64,000 nt of DNA, from contig NZ_JACB01000004.1 in NCBI RefSeq assembly GCF_000520975.1, positions 124,001-188,000 of the forward strand, in the 5' to 3' direction. The notes beneath the pieces were generated by a model. That model made no database searches and was not told the origin of the DNA. It saw nothing but the letters and a program-made list of their open reading frames with translations. Positions within the stretch are counted from its first letter, which is position 1; each line of letters begins with the position of its first letter. Below, one piece after another: positions 8,745 through 16,573 of this stretch. A program made the translations under genes and the position numbers. This stretch comes from Aquimarina megaterium XH134 (GTDB lineage Bacteria > Bacteroidota > Bacteroidia > Flavobacteriales > Flavobacteriaceae).

Positions 8745-9590
8745 ATGAAACATCTTACGATATTATTTCTTGTAATTAGTATACTTTCCTGTTCTTCAGA
8801 AAATAAAACCAGAATAATTAAAAAGGCATCAGAATATTATCCAAAAGAAAAGGCAAAAGTTCTAATGGTCGGTACTTTTCACTTTAATTACCCAGGATTA
8901 GATGTGGTTAAAGTGACTCCCGAAAATCAAATAGATGTATTAAAAGAACCCAAAAAATCTGAGGTTAATGAACTTGTAAATTATATTAAGAAGTTTAAAC
9001 CCAATAAAATAGCAATAGAAGCTACACCAAAATGGAATGCCACAAGAAAACTAAAAAAATACAAAGGTGGAGAATATAGAGACCAAAGGGATGAACGGTT
9101 TCAAATAGGAATGCGTATTGCAAACGAACTAAAATTAGATACGCTATATGCTATTGATGCAAATTCTATGAGCGACGACATAGAGAAGTTAGATTCTATT
9201 TATACTAAAAAACTGTATAAAGATTTTGACTTTCAAAATGATGATCCGTACCGAAAAATGACTCTTAACTGGTATAAAGGAGAAGATGAGATCATCCCAA
9301 AAACTAATTTATTAGACTATTTCAAGCACCTAAACTCAAGAGAATCTCATTTATATGGATACGGAGCATATCTTGTTGGAGATTTTAAGCTAGATAACGA
9401 AAGAGGCGCTGATATTTTATCGTTCTGGTGGTATAATAGAAATGTAAGAATCTTTAGAAAATTACAAAAAATCACAGAAAATAATGAGGATAGAATCCTT
9501 GTACTTATTGGGAACGGACATGCAGCAGTTTTAAGACATCTACTAGAAAGCTCACCAGAATATGATTTTGTAGAATTTGATAGTTTATAA
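8745..9590 (+). CDS. DUF5694-type lipoprotein, TIKI/TraB-like fold suspected
   Basis: It starts with a lipoprotein signal (LVISILSCSS, lipidated Cys at about residue 16), so it is probably anchored in an envelope membrane. It has a GTFHF motif near residue 43, a KIAIEA segment near 83, and a late GNGHAAVLRHLL motif near 260. These elements, a Gly-x-x-His motif and a terminal GxGH motif, resemble the TIKI/TraB/ChaN/EreA superfamily, whose members include peptide-degrading proteins. I assign DUF5694 from memory of the family. Substrate unknown. Confidence 0.65.
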   Translation: MKHLTILFLVISILSCSSENKTRIIKKASEYYPKEKAKVLMVGTFHFNYPGLDVVKVTPENQIDVLKEPKKSEVNELVNYIKKFKPNKIAIEATPKWNATRKLKKYKGGEYRDQRDERFQIGMRIANELKLDTLYAIDANSMSDDIEKLDSIYTKKLYKDFDFQNDDPYRKMTLNWYKGEDEIIPKTNLLDYFKHLNSRESHLYGYGAYLVGDFKLDNERGADILSFWWYNRNVRIFRKLQKITENNEDRILVLIGNGHAAVLRHLLESSPEYDFVEFDSL

Positions 9591-9610
9591 AAACGTTTAC
9601 CAATATCTGA

Positions 9611-9635
9611 TAGTCCGGATTTATAATCCGGGCTA
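9611..9635. terminator. Hairpin between convergent genes
   Basis: TAGTCCGGATT / AATCCGGGCTA form a long stem with a 3-base loop, placed between the ends of two converging genes. A U-tract is poor on both strands, so termination is inferred from position. Confidence 0.5.
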
Positions 9636-9654
9636 TTGCGTTTAAAGAATAAGC

Positions 9655-10578
9655 TCAACCCTTATACATATCGCCTATATAAGCTTTTTGCTTTGGTTTT
9701 TTTATACTGTTGATATGCTTTTTATTCTTTTCCAAAAAGTATTTGCCAAGTGTATTAGAAGGAAAGAAAACCCCAGTCTTTCTTGTCTTACTTATAAACG
9801 TACCAAAAATCTTATCCCAAAGCCCCTGTATACCATAATTACCTCTATAATTGGTATGATGCCTATCATGAAAATCAGAGCCTATAAAAAATAGGGATAC
9901 GGCGCTATGTCCTTCTATGTTAAATAGATTGATAACTACTGTCCAGGCGAGTAATTGGTAAAAATCAAAACCAAATAGAATAAGAACCACCATATCTGCA
10001 AAAACAAAATTGATCACCTGGTCTGCAAAATCTTTATAAGCAGTTACAAAGCCAGAAGTATCTCGATAACGGTGATGTTTACCGTGAATTTTAAACAATT
10101 TTGGAAATTTCTTATTATGTAAGAACCAGTAGTGGTGGGCAAAAAAGGCAAAATCGGTAACCACAATACTAAGGAGAAACCAACCGCAGTTTTCGACAAA
10201 ATTAACCTCTCGATGTACCTCTCTAAGTATGATAATCACCCCACTAGAAATCATAAGGTTTTGAAAAAGAGATAGAAAAAAAAGTTTGGCAGGCGGATGC
10301 TTATAAGGCTGACTTTTTACCTTGGTTACCCTGGTATTTAGCTTTTTAGTGAGCTTGTGGTTTTTCTTAATTACCTTTTCTATCAAAAAAGCAATGATGT
10401 AATATGAGGATAGATTTACTCCCCAATATATAAGAATCTTAGAAATTAGCGTAAGTTGAAACCCTTCGAATAGGTGAACAAATATCCATTGAAATAACAC
10501 ACAAGCAAGTGTGATTTTTATGTAAAATTCAACATCAGAGAGATAATCAAAGAACGTTTGTATACTTAACTTTTTCAT
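9655..10578 (-). CDS. Sterol desaturase / fatty acid hydroxylase family protein
   Basis: This is an integral membrane di-iron oxygenase. Several hydrophobic segments are interleaved with the family's histidine clusters: FFAHHYWFLHNK, KIHGKHHRYRD, NIEGHS and DFHDRHH. The set provides the eight or more His ligands expected. The family hydroxylates or desaturates fatty acids, sterols or carotenoids, and the substrate here cannot be told. I chose the ATG at 10578 (MKKLSIQTFF) rather than the upstream alternative at 10599. The protein is about 307 residues. Confidence 0.85.
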   Translation of the reverse strand: MKKLSIQTFFDYLSDVEFYIKITLACVLFQWIFVHLFEGFQLTLISKILIYWGVNLSSYYIIAFLIEKVIKKNHKLTKKLNTRVTKVKSQPYKHPPAKLFFLSLFQNLMISSGVIIILREVHREVNFVENCGWFLLSIVVTDFAFFAHHYWFLHNKKFPKLFKIHGKHHRYRDTSGFVTAYKDFADQVINFVFADMVVLILFGFDFYQLLAWTVVINLFNIEGHSAVSLFFIGSDFHDRHHTNYRGNYGIQGLWDKIFGTFISKTRKTGVFFPSNTLGKYFLEKNKKHINSIKKPKQKAYIGDMYKG

Positions 10579-10759
10579 AGTATTAATTTTTGATAACAAT
10601 TAAAATATAAATAGGGGGTACAACTTCCTTTTTTAAGGAGTCACATCGAGGTATCTATGTGCTGTTTTATATGGCAAAATATTGATTGGGAGGTATAAGA
10701 ATGTTGAATTAGACTCTTATTCAATCAATGTATCCGTGATAGTGCTGATTTCTTTTTTC

Positions 10760-10822
10760 TTATGGGTATACTATTGCATCACTATCTTCTGGGATGTAAT
10801 TGTAGTACTCTAAAAGTAACAT
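10760..10822 (-). pseudogene. Remnant of a TPR-lipoprotein 3' end
   Basis: A 20-codon fragment ending NYIPEDSDAIVYP and a stop resembles the end of the TPR lipoprotein at 12157-12570 (TNYNHITTDSNAIAYY). The DNA is also clearly similar: TATACTATTGCATCACTATC against TATGCTATTGCATTACTATC. No upstream coding sequence of that family is present, so I read it as the debris of a second copy. The 10579-11065 gap holds nothing else I can name. Confidence 0.45.
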
Positions 10823-11065
10823 AAACCCCTACTAATAACAATAGGTGTTTTCCCTTGTTTTTTTAGGATGTTTAGAGGGATGAATTTGCTGTAAAAGGAA
10901 TAGGAGAGATATGATTTTTTTCATTTAGTATGTTTTTTAATGGATATCTCTACTTAATCGGTTTTAATAAAATTCCTGAAAATTAATCTAAAGGTTTAAG
11001 TTCACAACTATATAAAATGCTTGTTTTCTATAGTTTCTTTTTCTTTATTAAAGTCTATTTCATCT

Positions 11066-11923
11066 TTAATTTTTATGTTTTATTACTTTATCAAGTTGTA
11101 ATGTAGTCTTACTTCCATCAATATTTGTATAAAATAATTTAATAAAACCATATTCAGTATTAAAAAGTGAAGTTAATTTGGTTTCACCTAGCCTACTTGT
11201 TGCTGTGGCATCAATAGTATAACACTCTAATTTACCAAAAGCTGTATTTATTTTCTTTTTCCCCGTTATTTCATAAACATACTTATTTTCAATTCCTCCT
11301 TCCCAGGTTAACCATCTTTTGTCTGCCCAAGAATCTCCTATCTTTAAATTCCATTTCCATATATTTCCAACTTCAAAAGGGGTTTGTATGTACGGAAACG
11401 GATTTAACTCAAGAATCCTAAAATATTTATCCCTTGGTGGATGCATCCATACGTTTTTTTCATTTTCTATAATTCCCGAAATTGAGTTAAAAGCTGATGA
11501 TTCATCCTTTGTTAAGTAGCTATATTGAGCAACTGTTTGATTATAATCTGGTTCATATTGTATCATAGGTTCAAGTCCTTCATTTATCTTGATCTTAACT
11601 TCTAGAATGGTGTTTTCATCTATAGAGTCGGTAGAAACAAACTTCCAAGAATGCTTCCATCCGTCTATTGATGGATCCTCTTTGAAATAGTATTTGATAT
11701 TATTTTTTGTAATATGTTCGTAAGAATATATGAACTCTAATTTTTTTCTATAAATATTGTTGTTATCTGTATATCTGGTAGGTTTAACATTTGTAGAGTC
11801 AAATACTTCAACAAATACACCTTCTTCCTTAATAAGTTTATAATCCTTATGGTTTTTTTCAAAATCTGATTTACAACTTGTCATTACAATGGTTAAGATG
11901 AATAACCTTAATACTATTTTCAT
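11066..11923 (-). CDS. Lipoprotein of unknown function
   Basis: The N-terminus is a lipoprotein signal (LFILTIVMTSCKSD, Cys at about 17). The remaining roughly 265 residues are soluble, rich in aromatic and charged residues, and probably beta-rich; I recognise no family. The segment FGKLECYTIDATATSRLGETKLTSLFN resembles the end of DUF3108-like outer-surface proteins, but the match is weak. It lies between two gene remnants, downstream of the grasp-with-spasm cluster on the same strand. Confidence 0.6.
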   Translation of the reverse strand: MKIVLRLFILTIVMTSCKSDFEKNHKDYKLIKEEGVFVEVFDSTNVKPTRYTDNNNIYRKKLEFIYSYEHITKNNIKYYFKEDPSIDGWKHSWKFVSTDSIDENTILEVKIKINEGLEPMIQYEPDYNQTVAQYSYLTKDESSAFNSISGIIENEKNVWMHPPRDKYFRILELNPFPYIQTPFEVGNIWKWNLKIGDSWADKRWLTWEGGIENKYVYEITGKKKINTAFGKLECYTIDATATSRLGETKLTSLFNTEYGFIKLFYTNIDGSKTTLQLDKVIKHKN

Positions 11924-11945
11924 GGCTAGTTTTTTTATTTCTTAA

Positions 11946-12200
11946 TTAGTTTTTATAAGGGTTGTATGTGCAAATTTCTTCAAAATAATACATCTTATCA
12001 TCTCGTTTTAAAGGCATACGACCGTCATTACAAACATATCTAAATTCGCAATCCTTACAAACTTCTATTTTGTCTTTGGGTATATCCCAATATTCCTGAA
12101 ACGTTTGATTTGAAATAATTGATAGTAAAGATTTTGTTTCTATGTTACCAAAAACTTTATCGGTAAAAGGTGATTGTTGGATATCTCCATTTGGGTTTAT
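11946..12200 (-). pseudogene. C-terminal remnant of a second gwsS-type SPASM maturase
   Basis: Read on the minus strand, an open frame of about 84 codons without its own start begins INPNGDIQQSPFTDKVFGNI and contains CKDCEFRYVCNDGR, ending CTYNPYKN. It parallels the tail of the intact SPASM protein at 13817-14830: DVNGNIKNCPS, then the FG(K/N)I segment, KYWNI versus EYWDI, and CKTCEFRKVCTDCR. Its sequence differs enough to be a distinct paralogue rather than a recent copy. The 5' three quarters are missing, and the frame begins inside the end of the TPR lipoprotein gene, so a deletion or recombination joined the two near 12200. Confidence 0.75.
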
Positions 12201-12570
12201 AGTATGCTATTGCATTACTATCTGTCGTAATGTGGTTGTAATTGGTATAATCCCCACTCTCGGCAATTCGTAATAGGTGTACGAATGCAGAGTCTACTTC
12301 TTTGGTTAGGGCGCAGGAGCATGCAGCATTATACATATCTGTTGTGTTTCCATAGTATCTACTTATCCTAAAAGCTTCTGAGTATTTCTTAGCAGATTGT
12401 AGATAATCTTTGGATTCGTAGAGTTTCCAAGCTTCATTTTTTAAAGCTGTGTATTGAGCTTTTTCTTCAACAGTAAGCTCTTTGGCACTAACTTCAGTTA
12501 TGATTTCCTTTTTTTGCTGTTTACAGGAAAATACCAGAACTAAAACTAATAGGAATATTATTTTTTTCAT
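12157..12570 (-). CDS. TPR-type lipoprotein, probably with a foreign C-terminus
   Basis: It has a lipoprotein signal (LVLVLVFSCKQQ, Cys at about 16), followed by one to two TPR-like helical pairs (AWKLYESKDYLQSAKKYSEAFRIS, MYNAACSCALTKEVDSAFVHL). The last 15 or so residues (after SNAIAYY) are read out of frame through the start of the adjacent gwsS remnant, so the native C-terminus appears lost. At 137 residues it may still be functional, as the TPR part is intact. The fragment at 10760-10822 resembles its tail. Confidence 0.65.
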   Translation of the reverse strand: MKKIIFLLVLVLVFSCKQQKKEIITEVSAKELTVEEKAQYTALKNEAWKLYESKDYLQSAKKYSEAFRISRYYGNTTDMYNAACSCALTKEVDSAFVHLLRIAESGDYTNYNHITTDSNAIAYYKPKWRYPTITFYR

Positions 12571-12624
12571 TTTTTATTGTTTTACACATAGAATATGGCA
12601 TCAGTAGAACTCTTTCTATGATCA

Positions 12625-13842
12625 CTAAAGCTTAATTGATTTAAAATCAGAAACTTCTTTTTTAGTAATTACTTTATAATCTTTATCTCTAAGGAGGATT
12701 ATATATCTTTTTGCAGAATCTAAATAAAGATTCATTTTTGTAGATTCGATCATAAATTGCTCATAAGGAATGGCTTTGTCTTTATATTTTTCATATTCTT
12801 GTTTTATATAGAACTGAATTAGTGTATTCGTATTTACATATTCATTATTAAGTATAATAATATCAACCTTTTTTTTACCTAATTCCCTATGCAGGTATTC
12901 TACTTCTTTTGGATAAACCAGGCACATGTCATACACTCCTTTAAATTCTTCAGGGACATAATATGTATTAGCTAGTAAGGGTATAGTAACCGTATTTAGG
13001 TTTTCTTCGTTTATCATTTCTGTTTGATCTATGGTTAATGGATCTATACCATATTTTGTTTTAAGAATAGAAGCCATCCACTCATTCGCTCCTCCATGAC
13101 CAGATGCTATCGGTCTTTCTGCAATGTGCGAATACCCAGCCAGCACCAATATATTACCCAATTCTTTAGTTACAATATTTGCAAGATTATCAGCCTGATT
13201 TTTTTCTCTTATTGAGATACTCATATTATCTACTATTTCCTTACTTTCATAGGGGAGCACTTTATATCCCAATTCGAGAGCTTTTCTTACTAGGTTTGCA
13301 AAATAGGGTTCCTTAGTATAAGTTCCAGATTTGCTGATAGGATATTTCCTGCTATTTAGCTCTTTATCCTCCCATGCCAATGTTTCTAGGGCTAAAACAG
13401 TAAAGCCTTGTTTTTTAAGGTCTTTAAGAAATGTTTCTACATATACTCTGTGATATGGATTATGATGTTCTTCATTAAACATCACTACCTTTTTTGAGAT
13501 CGTCTGTTTTAAGATTTCCTGTTTAGCTTTTTTTACTACTACATTAAGATCGGTAATCTTTTTTTTGGGTATAGGGGAGGTAGTCATTTTATTAAACAAA
13601 TGAAGAGTAGCGTAATATTCATTTTGCAATTGTTTCTTAAACGGATGATCCAAAGTATCCTTTTCTAGTAATAGATAAGGTGCTATATAATTGATATCTC
13701 CTGTTTTAGAAATAAATTCCTTATTAGATTTTGTAGATAATGCCATGATCTCTTTTAATTGAGAAAATGAAGGCGTATATAAACAACATACTATAAGTAG
13801 TATGATACAATCTTTTTTACCAATTCGGGGAATCAGGTTCAT
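12625..13842 (-). CDS. EreA/ChaN/TIKI-superfamily-like secreted protein
   Basis: The start at 13842 gives MNLIPRIGKKDC, then a signal-type hydrophobic stretch (IILLIVCCLYTPSFSQ), so it is probably exported; an earlier ATG at 13866 is possible. The motif VVMFNEEHHNPYHR near residue 115 and the later ALETLAW and GYSHIAERP elements correspond to the Glu/His motif, Glu motif and terminal GxxH motif of the EreA/ChaN/TIKI group. The reaction is unknown. It overlaps the 3' end of the SPASM maturase gene by 26 bases, so it is translationally linked to the peptide cluster. Confidence 0.6.
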   Translation of the reverse strand: MNLIPRIGKKDCIILLIVCCLYTPSFSQLKEIMALSTKSNKEFISKTGDINYIAPYLLLEKDTLDHPFKKQLQNEYYATLHLFNKMTTSPIPKKKITDLNVVVKKAKQEILKQTISKKVVMFNEEHHNPYHRVYVETFLKDLKKQGFTVLALETLAWEDKELNSRKYPISKSGTYTKEPYFANLVRKALELGYKVLPYESKEIVDNMSISIREKNQADNLANIVTKELGNILVLAGYSHIAERPIASGHGGANEWMASILKTKYGIDPLTIDQTEMINEENLNTVTIPLLANTYYVPEEFKGVYDMCLVYPKEVEYLHRELGKKKVDIIILNNEYVNTNTLIQFYIKQEYEKYKDKAIPYEQFMIESTKMNLYLDSAKRYIILLRDKDYKVITKKEVSDFKSIKL

Positions 13843-14830
13843 ATTCACAATGTTTAGGTTTTTCATAGAGTTCATTTTCTTTAAGGTAGGCCCTGCAATC
13901 CGTACAAACTTTTCTAAATTCACATGTTTTGCAAACACTTATTTTATCTTTTGTTATATTCCAATATTTTTTAAAGTTGGGAGTATTTAAGATTTCATCA
14001 AGATCTGAAGAATCAATTTTTCCAAAATCATTAGCCATAGAAGGACAATTTTTTATATTTCCGTTAACATCTACTGCTATTTTTTTATAAAGACATGTAT
14101 TATAGCGCTCTCCTATATAATAAGTTATAGGAGAAACATCAAAATAGAAAGGCATAATATAACCACAAAAATCAGAAGATACAATTTTCTCTGATGTATA
14201 TATGTATGTTATAGAATCGATCTCTTCGACCTTATCTTTTTGATCATAACTATGAAAATACACCATAGAAACGCGGTTAGAATATTTAAGTATTTCATGA
14301 AAACTTTTAAAAGAAATCTTATTATATTTTAATAAGATTTCTACATGTCTAAATGAGGTGTTTTTGAATAAAGAAACGATATATTCTAATGTATTGGTAT
14401 CAATGTCACAACCGTATAACCGTATTTGAATATTGTCACAACCTATAGCATCAATTTTATATATAGTTTTAGATACATTGTAGGTAGAATTTGTATCAAT
14501 ATCTATTATTGTTGAAAGTAGTTTTTTTGGAGATTCATAAGTTTCATCAGAAGAGATAAAAGAGATTGTTTTTTCTGACAAAAAAATAATCTCTTTGTCA
14601 ATTAAAAAATCAAAATATTGTTCTATAGTTTTTAGATCTTTGGGAGTATAATTTTTTTTAAGAATATCTGATACTTTTTTTCCTTTAAATTCATTAACCA
14701 AATCTATTAATTCATTAGGGATAAGCTCAATTCTACTTCTATGTAAATCAGATAAAGTACCTCTTTTTTTTCCTTTAACTAGTTTGCAGGTGCTATATAC
14801 ATTAATATGTAAATCGGTATTTAAATTCAT
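13817..14830 (-). CDS. gwsS: Grasp-with-spasm system SPASM-domain peptide maturase
   Basis: The C-terminal SPASM region is clear: CLYKKIAVDVNGNIKNCPS, then CKTCEFRKVCTDCR and a last HCEYEP, giving the Cys ligands for auxiliary iron-sulfur clusters. I find no CxxxCxxC radical-SAM motif anywhere in the 337 residues; the N-terminal half has scattered Cys only (STCKLVKG, IGCDNIQI, LYGCDID). In this system the protein acts together with an ATP-grasp enzyme on GG-leader precursors. The gene starts 4 bases inside the end of the 70-residue ORF upstream, and its end overlaps the next gene, so the whole string is one operon. The family assignment rests on the pairing plus the SPASM tail. Confidence 0.85.
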   Translation of the reverse strand: MNLNTDLHINVYSTCKLVKGKKRGTLSDLHRSRIELIPNELIDLVNEFKGKKVSDILKKNYTPKDLKTIEQYFDFLIDKEIIFLSEKTISFISSDETYESPKKLLSTIIDIDTNSTYNVSKTIYKIDAIGCDNIQIRLYGCDIDTNTLEYIVSLFKNTSFRHVEILLKYNKISFKSFHEILKYSNRVSMVYFHSYDQKDKVEEIDSITYIYTSEKIVSSDFCGYIMPFYFDVSPITYYIGERYNTCLYKKIAVDVNGNIKNCPSMANDFGKIDSSDLDEILNTPNFKKYWNITKDKISVCKTCEFRKVCTDCRAYLKENELYEKPKHCEYEPDSPNW

Positions 14831-15039
14831 AAGTTGATTTTTAATTTAGATAATAATGTTCCGGTTTTTTGACAATTAAACCTTACGGTCCTATATTTTT
14901 TTACTTCATCTGCGTACCTTCTTTCAATAGGCGATTCGATATCCGGATTAACATTTACAATAGCTTCTTTATTAGATATTAAGAAACCAAAAAGCAAACC
15001 ATTCTTATTTCTAAACCTCTTGTATTCTTCTAATTTCAT
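14827..15039 (-). CDS. Small protein of the grasp-with-spasm operon, unknown function
   Basis: This is a 70-residue basic protein (KLEEYKRFRNKNGLLFGFLI at the start, SKLKINL at the end). No motif is recognised, and there is a single Cys. It overlaps the ATP-grasp gene by 29 bases and the SPASM gene by 4, which argues for real, coupled translation. It could be a substrate-handling or partner protein; a role as a precursor is unlikely because it has no double-glycine leader. Confidence 0.6.
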   Translation of the reverse strand: MKLEEYKRFRNKNGLLFGFLISNKEAIVNVNPDIESPIERRYADEVKKYRTVRFNCQKTGTLLSKLKINL

Positions 15040-16042
15040 CGTTTTGTTTTAAAATTTGAGCAATTATTTTTTCAACTTTTAATCCCAATACGTCAGAAAT
15101 ACCTAAAAATTGACCTACTGGGTTAATTTCAAGAAAATAATAATGGCCATTACTATCTTTTATAATATCTATTGAACCGAAATTCAATTGTAAACGCTTC
15201 ATTAATAGATTAATCTTTTGCGCTAAATTTTCGGGTAAACTAATTAATTGTAATCTATTAGGTTTTTCATCATCATAATGTCGATAGTCAACCTTAGTTT
15301 TTTCATTTGATTGAGAGAAAATGCCTGCTGCGAATATTTGATTTTCAATATATATAACCCGGATTTCGAATTCTTTCTGAATCTCTTTTTGAAAAAGTGA
15401 TGGTGTAAAAAAATCTCGGGATAAAGAAAGAAGAGTTTCTTGAGTCACCTTATTGGTCATTGTAGATATTCCAAAATCTGACCCCAATATTAATCCACCT
15501 TCTTTACTAGCTTTTGTAATACAGTTTTTATTTGTGTGAATAAAATCAGTTAAATGATTAAGATTGTTAGTTATTAGCGTATTAGGGATTTTAAAACCAA
15601 TTTGCTTAGCTATTGTTAAGGCTTTAAATTTATCTGAACCTGACTTAGAAGGTTGATTTAACCAATATTTATCTCTTAATACTTCTTCTATAAGATTATA
15701 AACAGCCCTTATTTCTGTTTGATGATGTCTGTTTAATTCTTCTAAAAATTTGTAATGCTCAATAGTTGAAGTAGGTTCCCAAAATCTTTTTTCTATGTCC
15801 CAATCAAATGATCTTCTAAACCATACGGCATTGATCATATCACTATCAAAAAAGATATCCTCATGTTGAACCGTAAAATACCACTTTGTCTTAGTATCAT
15901 TCAAGTGGAAGTTTATAATGCATTTACCATTGACTAAATCTTCTCCGTTTAGTCTAAAACATTTCACATTATAATAATTTAACCAATCCATGACTACATC
16001 TGTAGTTATTTCTGCACTTTCTCTACTTAAAATAAGAACCAT
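15011..16042 (-). CDS. gwsG: Grasp-with-spasm system ATP-grasp peptide maturase
   Basis: This is an ATP-grasp enzyme of the type that activates carboxyl groups on a peptide. The sequence fits the family: an N-terminal pre-ATP-grasp domain (MVLILSRESAEITTDVVMDWL), FRRSFDW-like segment AVWFRRSFD, KASKEGG in the middle, FEIRVIYIENQIFAAGI, and the metal-binding end DIIKDSNGHYYFLEINPVGQFLG with the EINP motif. By analogy with graspetide ligases it would link Asp/Glu side chains to Lys, Ser or Thr, but the product of grasp-with-spasm systems is not something I can state. It is the first maturase gene after the two precursors. Confidence 0.88.
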   Translation of the reverse strand: MVLILSRESAEITTDVVMDWLNYYNVKCFRLNGEDLVNGKCIINFHLNDTKTKWYFTVQHEDIFFDSDMINAVWFRRSFDWDIEKRFWEPTSTIEHYKFLEELNRHHQTEIRAVYNLIEEVLRDKYWLNQPSKSGSDKFKALTIAKQIGFKIPNTLITNNLNHLTDFIHTNKNCITKASKEGGLILGSDFGISTMTNKVTQETLLSLSRDFFTPSLFQKEIQKEFEIRVIYIENQIFAAGIFSQSNEKTKVDYRHYDDEKPNRLQLISLPENLAQKINLLMKRLQLNFGSIDIIKDSNGHYYFLEINPVGQFLGISDVLGLKVEKIIAQILKQNDEIRRIQEV

Positions 16043-16079
16043 ATTCGATGGAATCTAAAGTTTATATAGTTTTGTATTT

Positions 16080-16106
16080 AAGGTGCTGCAGATAAAACAG
16101 CACCTT
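16080..16106 (-). terminator. Hairpin between precursor genes and maturase operon
   Basis: A perfect 9-bp stem AAGGTGCTG/CAGCACCTT with a 9-base loop lies between the end of the first precursor (16134) and the start of gwsG (16042). There is no strong U-run after it on the minus strand, so it may attenuate or stabilise the upstream mRNA rather than stop transcription fully. That would keep precursors more abundant than enzymes. Confidence 0.5.
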
Positions 16107-16133
16107 ATTATGTTTAAAAAACAATATGTAGGT

Positions 16134-16280
16134 TTATACTGGGTCAGGATCACATATATCACCATCATGTAGTACATGATCACCTTTACGTGTATATTGA
16201 CAAGTAGCTCCACCGCCAATAATGGCTCTTAGATTATTAATTTTGTGCGAATCAAAAAATTTATCATTTATACTTTTCAT
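16134..16280 (-). CDS. Grasp-with-spasm precursor peptide 1 (GG leader)
   Basis: A 48-residue peptide starting MKSINDKFFDSHKINNLRAI, followed by IGGG at 21-24. The leader (1-23) is almost identical to that of the second precursor, differing at five positions. The core from residue 24/25 has ATC, then GDHVLHDGD, then CDPDPV. Shared with peptide 2 are Thr26, Cys27, the HDGD block at 38-41 and DPD at 44-46. Cleavage after Gly23 by a C39 peptidase is expected. It is rich in Asp, which suits a carboxyl-activating ATP-grasp enzyme. It is encoded just upstream of gwsG. Confidence 0.85.
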   Translation of the reverse strand: MKSINDKFFDSHKINNLRAIIGGGATCQYTRKGDHVLHDGDICDPDPV

Positions 16281-16345
16281 AATTATAAACTTTTAATTTT
16301 TCCTACTATATTAAAGGCTATTCGGATACTGCCTAAATTATTAAG

Positions 16346-16492
16346 TTATACCATATCTGGATCAGATCGATCACCATCATGTATTATATGACCATCGTGG
16401 CTACACATTAAACAAGTGTTTCCCCCTCCAATAATAGCTCTTAAATTGTTGATTTTTTGCGAGTCAAAAAATTTATCATCTAAACTTTTCAT
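16346..16492 (-). CDS. Grasp-with-spasm precursor peptide 2 (GG leader)
   Basis: A 48-residue peptide starting MKSLDDKFFDSQKINNLRAI, with IGGG at 21-24 and a core NTCLMCSHDGHIIHDGD then RSDPDMV. It carries Cys27 and Cys30, where peptide 1 has Cys27 and Cys43. The non-coding sequence upstream of each precursor is also similar (AAAGGCTATTCGGATACTGCC versus AAAGGCTTTTCGGTTTCCGCC), so the gene and its 5' region were duplicated as a unit of 212 bp. Conservation is stronger in the leader than in the core, as expected for a shared maturase. Confidence 0.85.
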   Translation of the reverse strand: MKSLDDKFFDSQKINNLRAIIGGGNTCLMCSHDGHIIHDGDRSDPDMV

Positions 16493-16550
16493 GATTTTTA
16501 GAATTTTAATTTTATACCTACTCTAATAAAGGCTTTTCGGTTTCCGCCAT

Positions 16551-16564
16551 ACGTTGCGCAACGT
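16551..16564. promoter_or_regulatory. Perfect palindrome ACGTTGCGCAACGT upstream of precursors
   Basis: A 14-bp perfect palindrome about 60 bp upstream of precursor 2, the first gene of the RiPP operon. Its position and symmetry suggest an operator; the regulator is unknown. Confidence 0.45.
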
Positions 16565-16573
16565 GTTTTTTAG

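Noticed and set aside
13843..13938. Longer start for the EreA/TIKI-like protein inside the gwsS gene
   Set aside because: The extra residues translate the SPASM coding region in another frame and would bury the signal peptide.
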